This document shows positions 49,037 to 59,806 of a stretch of 64,000 nt of DNA, piece by piece. A program made the position numbers and the translations under genes. The stretch's first letter is position 1. Every line of letters begins with the position of its first letter. Source of the stretch: Bartonella vinsonii subsp. berkhoffii ATCC 51672 (GTDB lineage: Bacteria; Pseudomonadota; Alphaproteobacteria; Rhizobiales; Rhizobiaceae); assembly GCF_902825225.1 (NCBI RefSeq), contig NZ_CADEAK010000006.1, positions 1 through 64,000 of the forward strand. Direction: 5' to 3'. The notes beneath the pieces are model-generated. The model saw only the letters and a list, made by a program, of their open reading frames with translations, did not search any database and was not told the origin of the DNA.

Positions 49037-49540
49037 CTTTTCAAAATTGAGTATTTCTTTCAACTTTGTCTTGCATGAGTAAGTATTTACTTATTTTGAA
49101 AAAACATCTCTCAAGCTTTTATATACTATCTGTGAAGGGTATCATGTAAGATATCATAGGATACGGCTATCTTACGCTTATGAAGGCATAAATCACTATT
49201 GTTATGTTATCACCTCAAAATGTTGGCATTTCTTTTGTCTTGAGACAATTCAAAACCTATTTTCTCAAATTTGAGCTGAAAGACTTGTATTGTTTTCGTT
49301 TTTCTCATTTAATATGTAAATGGATAAACTATTATTATAAACAAAATGGTTGTATTATAATAATTGATTCGATTTTTTGATTAGTTATTATAAAGTACCA
49401 TTTACACGATAAATTCTGCAATAAAATCATCTCAAGCATCGTATGGAAATTTTTTCATAATGTTTTTAAAGGCTCAACGACCAGAACAATAAAAAGTAGA
49501 AAGATTCTCTTTTTATTATGTCAATTGATAGAGTGTTTAT
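49037..49540. other. Gene-free stretch between atpF and glyS
   Basis: About 500 AT-rich bases between convergent genes. No credible gene, repeat or structured RNA is visible. Confidence 0.5.
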
Positions 49541-51763
49541 TTAAACTACAAGTTTTGAAAAATCTGCGACTGTTTCTGTAATGCTATGGATCTGTTTCAG
49601 AAGAGCGAGACGATTAGTGCGAATATCGGGATTTTTATCGTTCACTAATACTTTTTCGAAAAATATATCGATAAATTTTCCGAGTGGCGCTAGCGTATTG
49701 AGTGTGTATGAAAAATCTGTTGCATTGATGTGATCACGAACCTTACTTTCTATCTTCATAATTTCTTGATAGAGTTGTTTTTCTTCTGCTTCAATAAAGA
49801 GTTCAGAGTTAATTTTTTCTGCTATTATCGTGCCTTTTTTAAATTCATTCTCAAGAATATTTACAGTCCGTTTTACAGCGGCTAAAAAGTTGCTTCCATC
49901 ACTTGTATTGATAAAGGCAATGAGTGCTTCAACACGACGGGCGATTAATAAAAGATCATCAGTATCTTTGTTTAAGATTGCATCAAGAGCGTCATGACGG
50001 GCTCCTTGTTCTTTTAGATAGATTTTCAGACGTTCATGAAAGAAAAGTAACAGATCTGATAAAATATGTTCTGTTTTTTTCAGAAATAAATTTTGTGATT
50101 GCGTATCTTCTCTTTGAGATGTTTCATATTGCATTTTTTGTTGTAAAAAAAGATTTGTTGCCAATTTAAACAATGGCATAAGATTAATTTTCCAGTCACG
50201 CAAAAGCACAAGCCTAATAATCCCCAATGCGGCTCGTCTTAATGCATAAGGGTCTTTGGAGCCGGTAGGTTTTTCATTAATAAGCCAAAAACCGACGAGC
50301 ATATCAATTTTATCAGCGAGCGCAATTGTGATAGCAACAGGTTCTTGCGGAATACGATCTGTTGGTCCTAGAGGTTTATAATGGTCTTCAATTGCTTCAG
50401 CTATGCGAGGATCCTCTCCTTGAAGGAGGGCATATTTTCGTCCCATGAGTCCCTGCAGTTCAGGAAATTCTCCGACAACTTCTGTTTGCAAGTCAGCTTT
50501 TGCGAGTATTGCAGCACGTTTAGCTAAGAGAGGGTCTGCTTGCACTAAGGGGGCAATTTTTTGTGCTAAGGCAGCGATGCGTTCCACTCTTGTACCTTGT
50601 GTTCCTAATTTTGCATGGAAAGTTACATTTAAATGATCTAATCGCGCCATTCTCTGATCGAGAGGTTTTGTTAAATCAAGATCAAATTTCTTTGCAGAAG
50701 ATTCTAAATCTTTGATATCGGGCAAATTTTGTTGGTCGGTTTGCCAAAAATAAAGCGCATCAGAAAGACGAGCACAGACAACTTTACTATTTCCTTTAGA
50801 AATTTCTTTGCCTTCATCGTTTGCAAGGATATTAGAAACAAGAATAAAATGATGAGAAAGTGTGATCTTTTCGCCTTGTTTGCGGGTTACAAAACATTTT
50901 TGATGAGCGCGAATGGTCAAACGAATAATTTCCGAAGGAATCTCAAGGAAAGATTTGTCAAAATTGCTCATAAGGACAACAGGCCATTCAACGAGTTCTG
51001 CAACTTCTTCTAAGAGGGCATTATCCTGAACCAGTTCTAAACCATTTGCAAAGCAAAGATTTTGTGCATCGGCCAAAATAATATTTTTTCGCCTTTCTGC
51101 ATCGAGAATAACTTTATGGGCTTTAAGTTTAGTAATATAATCATCAAAGCGGCGGATTTGGAGAGGTTTTCCATCACTTAAAAAACGATGACCATAAGTT
51201 AGATTATTGCTTTTGAGAGAACCGACAGTAAAGGGGATAACGTGCGTTTCACCAATTTCGGGTCCGAAGATGCAAAGAATATTTTGTAAAGATCGAATCC
51301 ATTTCAGTGCTCCGCTTTTTGCTGAATCTTCGCCCCAACGCATGGACTTCGGCCATGGAAAATTACGGATAATATTTGGTAAAATATCAGCTATAATTTC
51401 TTCTGCCTTTCTGCCTTTTTTGATGATTTTAGCGATATAAAAATCGCCTTTTTTACTATCATGTGCAATATTTGCTTCAGAAATATCATTTAGCCCCGTT
51501 GTGCGCAGAAAACCATCAATCACATGTTGTGGTGATTTTGTACTGGGGCCTCTACGTTCTTCATGGGTGTCTTTTGAGCATAGAGAAAGACCTCGTACGT
51601 CTAATGTTAATCGACGGGGTGTCCAATATTCCTGAGCAGCTTTATAGGTTAAATCTGCTTTTACAAGTTGATCCGTGAGACATTTTTTGAGGTCAGCAGC
51701 AGCTTTTCGTTGCATACGCGCCGGGATTTCTTCGCTGAAAAGTTCAAGAAGAAGATCAGACAT
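49541..51763 (-). CDS. glyS: Glycine-tRNA ligase beta subunit
   Basis: The larger subunit of the bacterial alpha2beta2 glycyl-tRNA synthetase; it binds tRNA-Gly. The 740 residues are typical, with the N-terminal [13 protein letters not shown] (5-17), W-T-P-R-R-L (~48), a central [18 protein letters not shown], and [14 protein letters not shown]. All are family hallmarks. Its ATG overlaps the glyQ stop by 8 bases, so the subunits are translationally coupled. Confidence 0.98.
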   Translation of the reverse strand: MSDLLLELFSEEIPARMQRKAAADLKKCLTDQLVKADLTYKAAQEYWTPRRLTLDVRGLSLCSKDTHEERRGPSTKSPQHVIDGFLRTTGLNDISEANIAHDSKKGDFYIAKIIKKGRKAEEIIADILPNIIRNFPWPKSMRWGEDSAKSGALKWIRSLQNILCIFGPEIGETHVIPFTVGSLKSNNLTYGHRFLSDGKPLQIRRFDDYITKLKAHKVILDAERRKNIILADAQNLCFANGLELVQDNALLEEVAELVEWPVVLMSNFDKSFLEIPSEIIRLTIRAHQKCFVTRKQGEKITLSHHFILVSNILANDEGKEISKGNSKVVCARLSDALYFWQTDQQNLPDIKDLESSAKKFDLDLTKPLDQRMARLDHLNVTFHAKLGTQGTRVERIAALAQKIAPLVQADPLLAKRAAILAKADLQTEVVGEFPELQGLMGRKYALLQGEDPRIAEAIEDHYKPLGPTDRIPQEPVAITIALADKIDMLVGFWLINEKPTGSKDPYALRRAALGIIRLVLLRDWKINLMPLFKLATNLFLQQKMQYETSQREDTQSQNLFLKKTEHILSDLLLFFHERLKIYLKEQGARHDALDAILNKDTDDLLLIARRVEALIAFINTSDGSNFLAAVKRTVNILENEFKKGTIIAEKINSELFIEAEEKQLYQEIMKIESKVRDHINATDFSYTLNTLAPLGKFIDIFFEKVLVNDKNPDIRTNRLALLKQIHSITETVADFSKLVV

Positions 51764-52706
51764 GAGACTTTTCCTTTAGTGTGCTTTGCCCAGCTTCTGT
51801 GCGTAAGAACGCTTCTCCACAACGGCGTGCAAGATCGCGAACGCGAAGAATATAACTTTGTCGTTCAGTGACAGAAATAACGCCACGTGCTTGCAAGAGA
51901 TTAAAGAGATGGCTCGCTTTAATACACTGGTCATAAGCTGGAAACACACACAGATGTAAGAGATTTTCTTTCTTTGGTTTTCCAGCTTCAAGGAGTGCAA
52001 TGCATTCACATTCTGCATCGATAAAATGTTGGTGTAATAGTTTAGTGTCAGCAAATTCAAAATTATAATATGAATATTCTTGCTCTGCTTGTAAAAAAAT
52101 ATCTCCGTAACTTATTTTATTTTCGTCATCTAAACCATTAAAGTTAAGATCATAGACGTTATCCACACCTTGTATATACATTGCTAAACGTTCAAGCCCG
52201 TAGGTAAGTTCTCCTGAAACTGGAGCGCATTCAATGCCACAAACTTGCTGAAAATAAGTAAATTGAGAAATTTCCATTCCGTCACACCAACATTCCCATC
52301 CAAGTCCCCAAGCACCAAGCGTTGGACTTTCCCAATCATCCTCGACAAAGCGAATATCATGAAGCTTTGTATCAAGATCGATAGCCTGTAGCGACTTAAT
52401 ATAAAGCTCTTGTAAATTGGGAGGGGAAGGTTTGATAAGCACTTGAAATTGATAATAGTGCTGTAAACGATTTGGATTTTTACCATATCGTCCGTCTGTT
52501 GGACGTCTGGAAGGCTGGACGTAAGCGACTTTCCAAGGGCGCGGTCCTAGTGAACGCAATGTTGTGGACGGATGAAAAGTTCCCGCCCCAACTTCCATAT
52601 CGTATGGTTGTAAAATTGCGCATCCATAATGAGCCCAATAATTTTGTAAAGTTAAGATAAGTCCTTGAAAAGAACGTTTGGGATTAAGATGTTCAGGCAG
52701 TTTCAC
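51756..52706 (-). CDS. glyQ: Glycine-tRNA ligase alpha subunit
   Basis: The catalytic class II core of glycyl-tRNA synthetase. The 316 residues match the family: [12 protein letters not shown] (~14-25), G-A-G-T-F-H-P-S-T (~40), R-P-T-D-G-R-Y-G-x-N-P-N-R, [17 protein letters not shown] (~120), and [10 protein letters not shown]. It is the first gene of glyQS. Confidence 0.98.
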   Translation of the reverse strand: MKLPEHLNPKRSFQGLILTLQNYWAHYGCAILQPYDMEVGAGTFHPSTTLRSLGPRPWKVAYVQPSRRPTDGRYGKNPNRLQHYYQFQVLIKPSPPNLQELYIKSLQAIDLDTKLHDIRFVEDDWESPTLGAWGLGWECWCDGMEISQFTYFQQVCGIECAPVSGELTYGLERLAMYIQGVDNVYDLNFNGLDDENKISYGDIFLQAEQEYSYYNFEFADTKLLHQHFIDAECECIALLEAGKPKKENLLHLCVFPAYDQCIKASHLFNLLQARGVISVTERQSYILRVRDLARRCGEAFLRTEAGQSTLKEKSHV

Positions 52707-52808
52707 GCTTTATACTCTTTTAATATTTAACTCATAGATAGCAACCAAAAGGACTTCATCTTCTATACGTGTCTATTGTCTCATAGGGTTATGGTCAAGC
52801 ATCGTTAT

Positions 52809-54503
52809 TTACTGTAAGCCATATTTTAGTTTTTTTTGGATTTTTAAGAAGTCTTTTGCTTCCCCATCAATTGCATGATTCCACTGAAATATTGCTTCAC
52901 GTTTGCGCCCAACTTGCCAATAAGCATCGCCTAAATGATCATTCAATGTTGGATCTTCAGGTTGCAATCTGACAGCGTTTTCCAATATTTGAACAGCTTG
53001 CTTATATTGCTTAAGCTTGTAATAAGCCCATCCTAGAGAATCTAGGATATGACTATTTTGAGTTTGTAATGCAGAAGCTTTTTGCAGCATACGGAGCGAT
53101 TCTTCAAGTTTTTCATCACGTTCAATAAGTGAATAGCCCAAGTAGTTAAGGACTTGTGGCTGATCAGGGAAAAATACAAGTGCTTTTCGCAAATCAATTT
53201 CAGCTTTTTGCCATTGCTGTAAACGCTCGAAAGCGATACCGCGCTGATAAAAAAGTTTCCAATCATCCTGTTGAAAATTTGTTATTTGCGCAATAGCACG
53301 ATCCATAGTTTTAGCAGCTTCAGCAAATTTATTTTCTTGCATATAAAGAGCGGCTAACGTTATCACAATATGGCGATCTTGAGGGAATTTTTTCTTTAAT
53401 GCGTGAAGTAATTTAATGGCTTCGTTATGCTTGTTGTTATTTGCAAGAATGAATGCAAGCCGCAGCTGCCCACCTTTATAATAAGGAGAGCTCGGTGATA
53501 AAGCTTGGTAAAGCTTAATGGCTTGATTAAGATCATTTAGTTTTGCAGAAATATTTGCTAGTTGAAACAGTGTTGCCTCATTTTGAGGAAATAAGGCAAA
53601 AGATAATTGTTTAAAAATACGTGCAATTTGTCCTGAATTTTTGTGGTTTAAGGCTGTTCCAAAGTTGTATAATACTTCACCCGCTCCTTGTTGGGGTGTT
53701 TTAACCAATCTTTCCAAGGAGGCACCTTTTTCAACTTTTTCTCGGATATTTTTAAGTATTTCGCGGCCTGGCAACATCTGTTCGCCGTGCTTGAGAGTCT
53801 GAAGAGCTTGATTGCGCATTTTATGACGCAATTGGAATGAGGCATAAGCTATGACAATACGTTCATAAGTATTGGGGGCGATGAGAATAGCTTGTCGGTT
53901 ATTAAATGCTTGAGTGAAATATTTTTCTGCATCCTGTGTGTGTTTTGCTAGATCACTCATGAGTGCAAGATGGTAGCGTATAAAAAGACCATACCAAGCA
54001 GGTCCTTGGATTTTTTTAAGATCAGCGATTGCTTGAGATTCTTGTCCAGCCCCGAATGTAACCCAAGCGCCGATAAGTTCAGGTATTGGATTGTTTGCAG
54101 CGGGAGGTGCTTTTAATTGTAGAAAAAGTTTGGCATCTTGGTAGTTTTTTTTGATGAGATTTTCTATTGACAAGGTTAAGGAAACAAAGGGAGTTATAAT
54201 ACCTTGCTCTTTAAGTTTTTTTGCTTGTTGAACAGCTTCTTTGAAAGTTCCCACGGAGAGCATAGATTCAAAGAGTTCTTTTTGTGTTTCGATGTTATCA
54301 GGTTTATAAACAAGTGCTTGTTTAAAATAATTGATGGCAAGATCTGTTTTGTTTTCATAACTTGCAATTCTTCCAGCTAGATAAGCGCCTGTAAATGAGG
54401 TTGTATGAATTGTGGCGTTTATTTTGCTGTAGGTCGCTGATAGCATCAGTATTATACCCGCGATAAAGAGAGTAAAAAAGCGGGATACTGCTGCACTGCA
54501 CAT
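52809..54503 (-). CDS. Secreted tetratricopeptide-repeat protein
   Basis: A 564-residue protein with an N-terminal signal/anchor sequence (hydrophobic ~9-28, ending near A-T-Y-S). At least eight TPR-like helical repeats follow, clearest toward the C-terminus (L-G-Y-S-L-I-E-R, L-G-W-A-Y-Y-K-L-K-Q-Y-K-Q-A-V, L-G-D-A-Y-W-Q-V-G-R). Such proteins are periplasmic or outer-membrane-facing scaffolds. The ATG at 54503 is chosen because AAGGA lies 8 bases upstream; the frame is open 17 codons further. It follows the polyprenyl synthase gene on the same strand with a 94-base gap, an order seen in Rhizobiales. The partner is unknown. Confidence 0.85.
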   Translation of the reverse strand: MCSAAVSRFFTLFIAGIILMLSATYSKINATIHTTSFTGAYLAGRIASYENKTDLAINYFKQALVYKPDNIETQKELFESMLSVGTFKEAVQQAKKLKEQGIITPFVSLTLSIENLIKKNYQDAKLFLQLKAPPAANNPIPELIGAWVTFGAGQESQAIADLKKIQGPAWYGLFIRYHLALMSDLAKHTQDAEKYFTQAFNNRQAILIAPNTYERIVIAYASFQLRHKMRNQALQTLKHGEQMLPGREILKNIREKVEKGASLERLVKTPQQGAGEVLYNFGTALNHKNSGQIARIFKQLSFALFPQNEATLFQLANISAKLNDLNQAIKLYQALSPSSPYYKGGQLRLAFILANNNKHNEAIKLLHALKKKFPQDRHIVITLAALYMQENKFAEAAKTMDRAIAQITNFQQDDWKLFYQRGIAFERLQQWQKAEIDLRKALVFFPDQPQVLNYLGYSLIERDEKLEESLRMLQKASALQTQNSHILDSLGWAYYKLKQYKQAVQILENAVRLQPEDPTLNDHLGDAYWQVGRKREAIFQWNHAIDGEAKDFLKIQKKLKYGLQ

Positions 54504-54597
54504 AGAGTTAATCCTTTTCAAGATAATCAATCGATTGTATAGGTTATAGATCATATCCGATTACTTTATTGAAAAATACTGTGATTCTTGCAAACAA

Positions 54598-55614
54598 TCA
54601 GTTTACGCGCGCAATACAAAAATCAACAGTTTCAATGAGAGCATGGTAAGCAGGGTTTTTGTTTATTGAAGCAAGCGCATTGGTTGCACGCTTACCATAG
54701 ATGCGTGCTTGCTCTATTGTATCTGTGAGGCTATCATATTTTTCTATTAAGTGTTGTGCATGTGTGAAAGCTTCATCATCGTTATTACCGTTTTCAAGAG
54801 CTTGTTTCCAAAATGCTTTTTCTACTGTATTACTCCGTGCATATGCGAGGATAACAGGCATTGTAATTTTGCCTTCTCTAAAATCATCCCCTATATTTTT
54901 TCCAAAATGTTGTGTAGCACCACCATAGTCCAGTGCATCATCAATCAATTGGAAAGCGAGACCTAGCAATGTTCCATACGCACGCAATGCAGAACGATCT
55001 TTCTCTTTATAACCCGCGATAATTGGTCCCACTTCAGCAGCAGCTGAAAAAAGTGCTGCTGTTTTTGCGTTGATAACTTTGAGGTAGTCTGAAGCACTTG
55101 TTTCTAGATTTTTTGCAGCAGAAAGTTGCATTACTTCTCCTTCAGCAATGATTGCAGCAGCATTTGCTAGGACAGAGAGCGCTTCTATAGAACCAACATC
55201 AACCATCATTTTAAAAGCTTGTCCTAAAAGAAAATCTCCAACAAGGACGCTTGCTTGATTTCCCCAGATCATTCGTGCAGTAGATTTTCCGCGTCGTAAA
55301 TTACTTTCATCAATCACGTCGTCATGTAACAAAGTTGCCGTATGCATAAATTCAACAGCTGTTGCGAGTTTTATATGTCCATCACTTTGATAACCGAACA
55401 TATGAGCGGAAGCTAATGTAATCATTGGGCGTAACCGCTTTCCACCTGATGAAATCAGATGATGGGAAATTTCAGGGATCATTTCAACCTCTGATTTTGC
55501 CATAGAGAGAATAAATTGATTTACACGCTCCATATCATGTTGGGTAAGGTTGATAAGGGATTGGAGAGATACTTGATTATTGCTTGTCTGATTTAATTTT
55601 GTGGCGACACTCAA
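54598..55614 (-). CDS. ispB: Long-chain polyprenyl diphosphate synthase (quinone side chain)
   Basis: Adds isopentenyl units to form the octaprenyl or decaprenyl chain of ubiquinone. The 338 residues have the trans-prenyltransferase fold with G-G-K-R-L-R-P (57-63), first aspartate-rich D-D-V-I-D (98-102), G-D-F-L-L-G-Q-A-F, and the second aspartate-rich Q-L-I-D-D-A-L-D-Y (~232). Small residues before the first DDxxD fit long-chain enzymes. Alphaproteobacteria usually make decaprenyl (Q10), so it may be a DdsA-type enzyme; chain length cannot be read by eye. Confidence 0.93.
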   Translation of the reverse strand: MSVATKLNQTSNNQVSLQSLINLTQHDMERVNQFILSMAKSEVEMIPEISHHLISSGGKRLRPMITLASAHMFGYQSDGHIKLATAVEFMHTATLLHDDVIDESNLRRGKSTARMIWGNQASVLVGDFLLGQAFKMMVDVGSIEALSVLANAAAIIAEGEVMQLSAAKNLETSASDYLKVINAKTAALFSAAAEVGPIIAGYKEKDRSALRAYGTLLGLAFQLIDDALDYGGATQHFGKNIGDDFREGKITMPVILAYARSNTVEKAFWKQALENGNNDDEAFTHAQHLIEKYDSLTDTIEQARIYGKRATNALASINKNPAYHALIETVDFCIARVN

Positions 55615-55873
55615 TATGTTTGCTCCTAGAAGTATTGCAATGGACAGATATGAATTCTATTTTTATTTGCTAGCATAAAGGGGGTTTTGTTTTGACTCAA
55701 GCTTTTGATGTCATTTTTAAGAGCAGAAGTTTTGAATGATATTGGCAAGGAATATTTTAAAAGCTTGTGTGAGGTTATTGTTATGAAGTTATGGGCAAAA
55801 TTTAAAACAGCTTTTTAAACGACAATTGTATAAGGAAAAGTGCAATTCATAAAGATGAACATTAGGCTTGTAA

Positions 55874-56665
55874 ATGAATGATATAACGAATCAGAGTGAT
55901 GACACAATTGACAGTTTTCATCATGGAAAGTTTTATTTGGTGCAACCACGTAAATATGGTCATCGTTCTGGTATGGATGCTATGTTATTGGCCAGTTTAG
56001 TTCCCAATGATTTAAAGGGAAAGGTTGTTGATTTAGGTGCTGGTGCTGGTGCAGCAGGGTTGGCAGTTGCTTCGCGTTGTTTAGAGGTTCATGTTACATT
56101 GGTTGAGCGATCAGCTTTTATGGCATCTTACGCGCAAAAAACGCTTATGCTAAAACAAAATGAAAAGCTTTCTGAGCGAATTTGTTTATTAGAAGCAGAT
56201 GTTACTTTGAAAGGTAAGAATCGCTTAAAAGCAGGATTGGCAGATAATTCTTTTGATTTTGCAATTATGAATCCACCTTTTAACAGTCCCACGGATCGCA
56301 AGACACCTGATAAACAAAAGTCTGAGGCACATGTTATGTCTGAAGAGATGTTTGATCATTGGTTGCGCAGTGCAGCAGCAATTGTTAAGCCCAGTGGATA
56401 TTTAGGGTTAATTGCTCGTCCACAATCACTGACTGATATTTTGCGCGCTTTAGAAGGGCGCTTCGGTGGTGTTTGTATAATTCCTGTTCATGCACGCGCG
56501 AAAACAGCGGCAATTCGTCTTTTATTTTATGCAAAACGGGGAAGCAAAGCGGCTTTATCCATATTGCCGGCGTTGGTTATGCATGAGGGTGATGATCATG
56601 CTTTTTCACCGCGGGTTGATGCAATTAATAATGGATGTATAAGTTTGTGGGAACTTTTAAAATGA
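55874..56665 (+). CDS. N6-adenine methyltransferase, TrmN6-like
   Basis: A 263-residue class I methyltransferase of the YfiC/TrmN6 type, which methylates A37 of tRNA-Val in E. coli. Seen: H-R-S-G-M-D-A-M-L-L-A (30-40), SAM motif D-L-G-A-G-A-G-A (53-60), and the catalytic N-P-P-F (133-136), diagnostic for N6-amino methylation of adenine. In Rhizobiales the gene stands in this order with the S49 protease and ispE. Exact substrate is inferred from the family. Confidence 0.87.
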   Translation: MNDITNQSDDTIDSFHHGKFYLVQPRKYGHRSGMDAMLLASLVPNDLKGKVVDLGAGAGAAGLAVASRCLEVHVTLVERSAFMASYAQKTLMLKQNEKLSERICLLEADVTLKGKNRLKAGLADNSFDFAIMNPPFNSPTDRKTPDKQKSEAHVMSEEMFDHWLRSAAAIVKPSGYLGLIARPQSLTDILRALEGRFGGVCIIPVHARAKTAAIRLLFYAKRGSKAALSILPALVMHEGDDHAFSPRVDAINNGCISLWELLK

Positions 56666-56851
56666 TCTCTTGTGTTTTCCGGTTTATTGCTTAAATTCAG
56701 TTGAAAGCTTCGTTTTTAGGAGTTTAAACTTTGTATAAAGTTTTATTTCTAGTTGTAATGTGGGGGGTATTGCTTTTGGAGGTTACAGCGTTCTTCCTTT
56801 CTGTTGTCTTTTCTGATTTGGTTTGTCTTAAATTTATGAGGAGATTTTGTT

Positions 56852-57703
56852 TTGTTGGACGTTATTAAAAATCTTGTTCCACGTCGTTTTTGTTCTAGTA
56901 AACTTGAAATTCCTGTGGTGCGCCTTCATGGGGCAATTATGGATTCAGCGTCACCAATAGCACGGTCGCTTTCATTAGGCAGGTGTGCGAGTCTTTTGGA
57001 GAAGGCTTTTGCACATAAAAAAGCACCGGTTGTTGCACTTATTATTAGCTCTCCTGGAGGGTCTCCTGTGCAATCGCGTTTTATTTTTAAGCGTATCCGT
57101 GATTTGGCAGAGGAAAAAAATAAACAGGTTCTTGTCTTTATTGAAGATATAGCGGCGTCAGGTGGCTATATGATTGCTTGTGCAGGGGATGAGATTTTTG
57201 CTGATCCTTCTTCGATTATTGGTTCTATCGGTGTTGTTTCAGCATCCTTTGGTTTTCCTGAGCTTTTGAAGAAAATTGGTGTTGAACGACGTGTTTACAC
57301 AGCAGGAAAGAACAAGGTTACCTTAGATCCTTTTCAGCCTGAAAAGAAGGCAGATATTGAGCATTTGAAATCTCTACAACTCGAAGTTCACCAAACTTTT
57401 ATTGATTTGGTTAAAGAGCGACGTGCAGCGAAGTTATCAAATGATCCGAATATTTTTACAGGAATGTTTTGGAGCGGAAAGAAAAGCGTTGAACTTGGAC
57501 TTATTGATGGATTGAATGATGTGCGTTCCATTATTAAGGAGCGGTTTGGGAATGATACCAAGCTTCGATTAATCACACCCTCAAAAAGCCTTTTAGGACC
57601 TAAAGTTCCTTCAGGAGTTGCTGCTCATGCGGTTTATACAGCGGTTGATAGTGCTTTGATGCTAGCAGAAGAGCGAGCACTTTGGCAACGTTATGGTTTG
57701 TGA
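56852..57703 (+). CDS. S49-family signal peptide peptidase-like protease
   Basis: A 283-residue single-domain S49 protease. Seen: I-S-S-P-G-G-S-P (65-72), catalytic serine S103 in A-A-S-G-G-Y-M, I-G-S-I-G-V-V (~122), and a likely general-base lysine K155 (or K153) in T-A-G-K-N-K, 52 residues after the serine. No N-terminal membrane anchor is evident, unlike canonical SppA/SohB, so it may be cytoplasmic or peripheral. Translation appears to start at TTG 56852, with GAGGAG 8 bases upstream; a TTG immediately after is equivalent. Confidence 0.88.
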   Translation: MLDVIKNLVPRRFCSSKLEIPVVRLHGAIMDSASPIARSLSLGRCASLLEKAFAHKKAPVVALIISSPGGSPVQSRFIFKRIRDLAEEKNKQVLVFIEDIAASGGYMIACAGDEIFADPSSIIGSIGVVSASFGFPELLKKIGVERRVYTAGKNKVTLDPFQPEKKADIEHLKSLQLEVHQTFIDLVKERRAAKLSNDPNIFTGMFWSGKKSVELGLIDGLNDVRSIIKERFGNDTKLRLITPSKSLLGPKVPSGVAAHAVYTAVDSALMLAEERALWQRYGL

Positions 57704-57754
57704 TGAGAAGTATCATTCGATAATGCTCAAAAAGTTAATCATTTTGCTTCAAAA

Positions 57755-57961
57755 GTGATTATGAGAAAGAGAAAGTATCAAATGATGCGAATGATTGCAT
57801 TCAGTTTATTATGTATAACAGCTTTTTACATTTATCGTTTGTTAAAAAAACGAGTACAGAAGATGTTACAGGGTGGTTATTGTGGAGAATCTAAGCCAAA
57901 TAGAAGGGAAAGGGGTACATTGGTAAAAGATCCCTGTACAGGTGAATATTACGTAAGATGA
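57755..57961 (+). CDS. Small single-pass membrane protein (PP0621-like tail)
   Basis: A 68-residue protein: basic N-terminus, one transmembrane helix (~12-29), a basic stretch, and a C-terminal [10 protein letters not shown] motif. That motif resembles the short zinc-ribbon-like ends of PP0621-type proteins, though only one cysteine pair (C43, C61) is present. Start could be GTG 57755 or ATG 57761. The stop overlaps the ispE ATG by ATGA, so the two are translationally coupled. Function unknown. Confidence 0.72.
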   Translation: MIMRKRKYQMMRMIAFSLLCITAFYIYRLLKKRVQKMLQGGYCGESKPNRRERGTLVKDPCTGEYYVR

Positions 57962-58866
57962 TATCGGATGTGCAAGCTTCATTTAAAAGGCATTCTTCTA
58001 TATTCACGCCTATTAAGTTGAATTTAGCTTTGCACGTTGTTGGGCAGCGCGCGGATGATTATCATTTAATAGAAAGTTTGGTTTATTTTAGTCTCAGTGG
58101 GGATCGTCTAGACTATGCGTCTTATGAAAGGGATCACTTTGTTTTAAAAGGTCCATTTGCCAATAAGCTTGTTTCTCTTTCAGATAATTTGGTTATTCGC
58201 GCACGTGATTTTATGTGCAAGACATTTCCCAAAAGTGCTCAACCGGCTTTTTTTCAACTTGTTAAGACGTTGCCTGTTGCTTCCGGTATTGGTGGTGGCT
58301 CAGGTAATGCTGCCGGTGTTATAAGCATATTGCGTCAACAGTGGAATCTTGATTGTTCTTGTGAAGACTTAGCAGAAATGAGCTTAGTTCTTGGTGCTGA
58401 TGTACCAATGTGTCTTTTTGCATTGGAATATCAGCAGCCACTTTTTGTGCAAGGAATTGGCCAAGATATTATACGATTAAAAGAGACTTGCCCTCTTGCA
58501 ATGGTGTTAGTGAATCATGGTCAACAGATTGAAACAAAAGCTGTTTTTAAGGCTTTGGAGGAGCATGATTATCCTTCCTTAAAGATTAATCCAGAATCTC
58601 TTAAAACAGTTTATTCATTGGTTGAGGCTTTACAAGAAACGCGTAATGATCTTTTTGTTCCTGCATTAAAAATTGCACCTCAATTAACACAAGTGTTATC
58701 TCTCTTAGATGAGAGTGGCTCTCTTTTTTCTCGTATGTCAGGGACGGGAGCAACTTGCTTTGGTATTTTTAAAGATCAGAAAGCAGCTCAAAAGGCAGCT
58801 CTCTTTATCAAATCGACACACCCAAGTTGGTTTGTAAAACCTATCGTGACTTTAGGAAAAATGTGA
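57958..58866 (+). CDS. ispE: 4-diphosphocytidyl-2-C-methyl-D-erythritol kinase
   Basis: GHMP kinase of the MEP isoprenoid pathway, phosphorylating CDP-ME. The 302 residues show I-K-L-N-L-A-L-H-V (20-28), R-A-D-D-Y-H-L-I (~33), the ATP motif [15 protein letters not shown] (~103-117), and [10 protein letters not shown] (~262). All are family hallmarks. It overlaps the upstream small membrane-protein gene by 4 bases. Confidence 0.96.
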   Translation: MISDVQASFKRHSSIFTPIKLNLALHVVGQRADDYHLIESLVYFSLSGDRLDYASYERDHFVLKGPFANKLVSLSDNLVIRARDFMCKTFPKSAQPAFFQLVKTLPVASGIGGGSGNAAGVISILRQQWNLDCSCEDLAEMSLVLGADVPMCLFALEYQQPLFVQGIGQDIIRLKETCPLAMVLVNHGQQIETKAVFKALEEHDYPSLKINPESLKTVYSLVEALQETRNDLFVPALKIAPQLTQVLSLLDESGSLFSRMSGTGATCFGIFKDQKAAQKAALFIKSTHPSWFVKPIVTLGKM

Positions 58867-59164
58867 GAAATAAATTAAAGGTAAAAGATTTTTTTTGGGG
58901 GTAAAGATTCATCATGTGCAATAGAGAGATTACGAAAGGGCATAATTTTTTATTTTCCAGATCAAATTGTTACATGCTAAGATGATGTTTTAGGAGAAGT
59001 ATCAGATAGCAGTGCGCAAGACTACGTAATTGAATTCTTTTTTTCTGATGCTTGTACAAGAGTTTATGAAGATGTTTGCTGATCTATTTTTATTGTAGAG
59101 CTTTTAGAAAAGAGGCTGTACGCAAAAATGGATATCTGCTCCATTATATTTGTGTTTATCAAAA

Positions 59165-59806
59165 ATGTTTAATTTACCACTTCAGCCAAATTTTTCCTAT
59201 GAACTGGATTTGCAGAGACAGGGTTTTTTTTATATAGCGGGTGTTGATGAAGTAGGACGTGGACCTCTCGCGGGGCCTGTTGTAACAGCAGCGGTCGTTT
59301 TGGATAAAGATCATATTCCTGAAGGGCTGAATGATTCAAAAAAGCTTTCTATTTTACAACGTGAAAAATTGTATGATGAAATTTTGCGAAATGCATTAGC
59401 GGTTTCATTTGCGAGTCTTTGTGCTCATACAATTGATCAGTCTAATATTAGAAAAGCGACTTTGGAAGCGATGCGTCGCTGTATTATAGGGCTAGCAATT
59501 CCAGTTCACTATGCACTGGTTGATGGACGTGATATTCCCTCTGAATTACCATGTCCAGCAGCTGCTTTGATTAAAGGTGATCAACGTTCGGTTTCAATTG
59601 CAGCGGCATCTATTATTGCCAAAGTAACACGGGATAGGATGATGGAATGTGCAGGACAGGTTTATAAAGATTATGGTCTAGAGAAGCACGTAGGTTATGC
59701 GACGTTAGCACATCGCGTAGCTCTTCATAAATATGGACCAGTTTTAGGATTACACCGATATAGTTTTTCACCAATCAAAGAAAACTATAGGAATGATGTG
59801 TCATGA
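59165..59806 (+). CDS. rnhB: Ribonuclease HII
   Basis: Cleaves RNA of RNA-DNA hybrids and single ribonucleotides in DNA. The 213 residues carry [14 protein letters not shown] (~25-38, first catalytic D-E), [14 protein letters not shown] (~117) and [18 protein letters not shown]-x-R-D (~136). Start ATG 59165 is preferred over a TTG five codons upstream; neither has a strong ribosome-binding site. Its stop overlaps the tsaC start. Confidence 0.96.
   Translation: MFNLPLQPNFSYELDLQRQGFFYIAGVDEVGRGPLAGPVVTAAVVLDKDHIPEGLNDSKKLSILQREKLYDEILRNALAVSFASLCAHTIDQSNIRKATLEAMRRCIIGLAIPVHYALVDGRDIPSELPCPAAALIKGDQRSVSIAAASIIAKVTRDRMMECAGQVYKDYGLEKHVGYATLAHRVALHKYGPVLGLHRYSFSPIKENYRNDVS

Noticed and set aside
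56747-56866. Small frame just before the S49 protease gene
   Set aside because: It overlaps the protease ribosome-binding site and start in another frame, and has no ribosome-binding site of its own.
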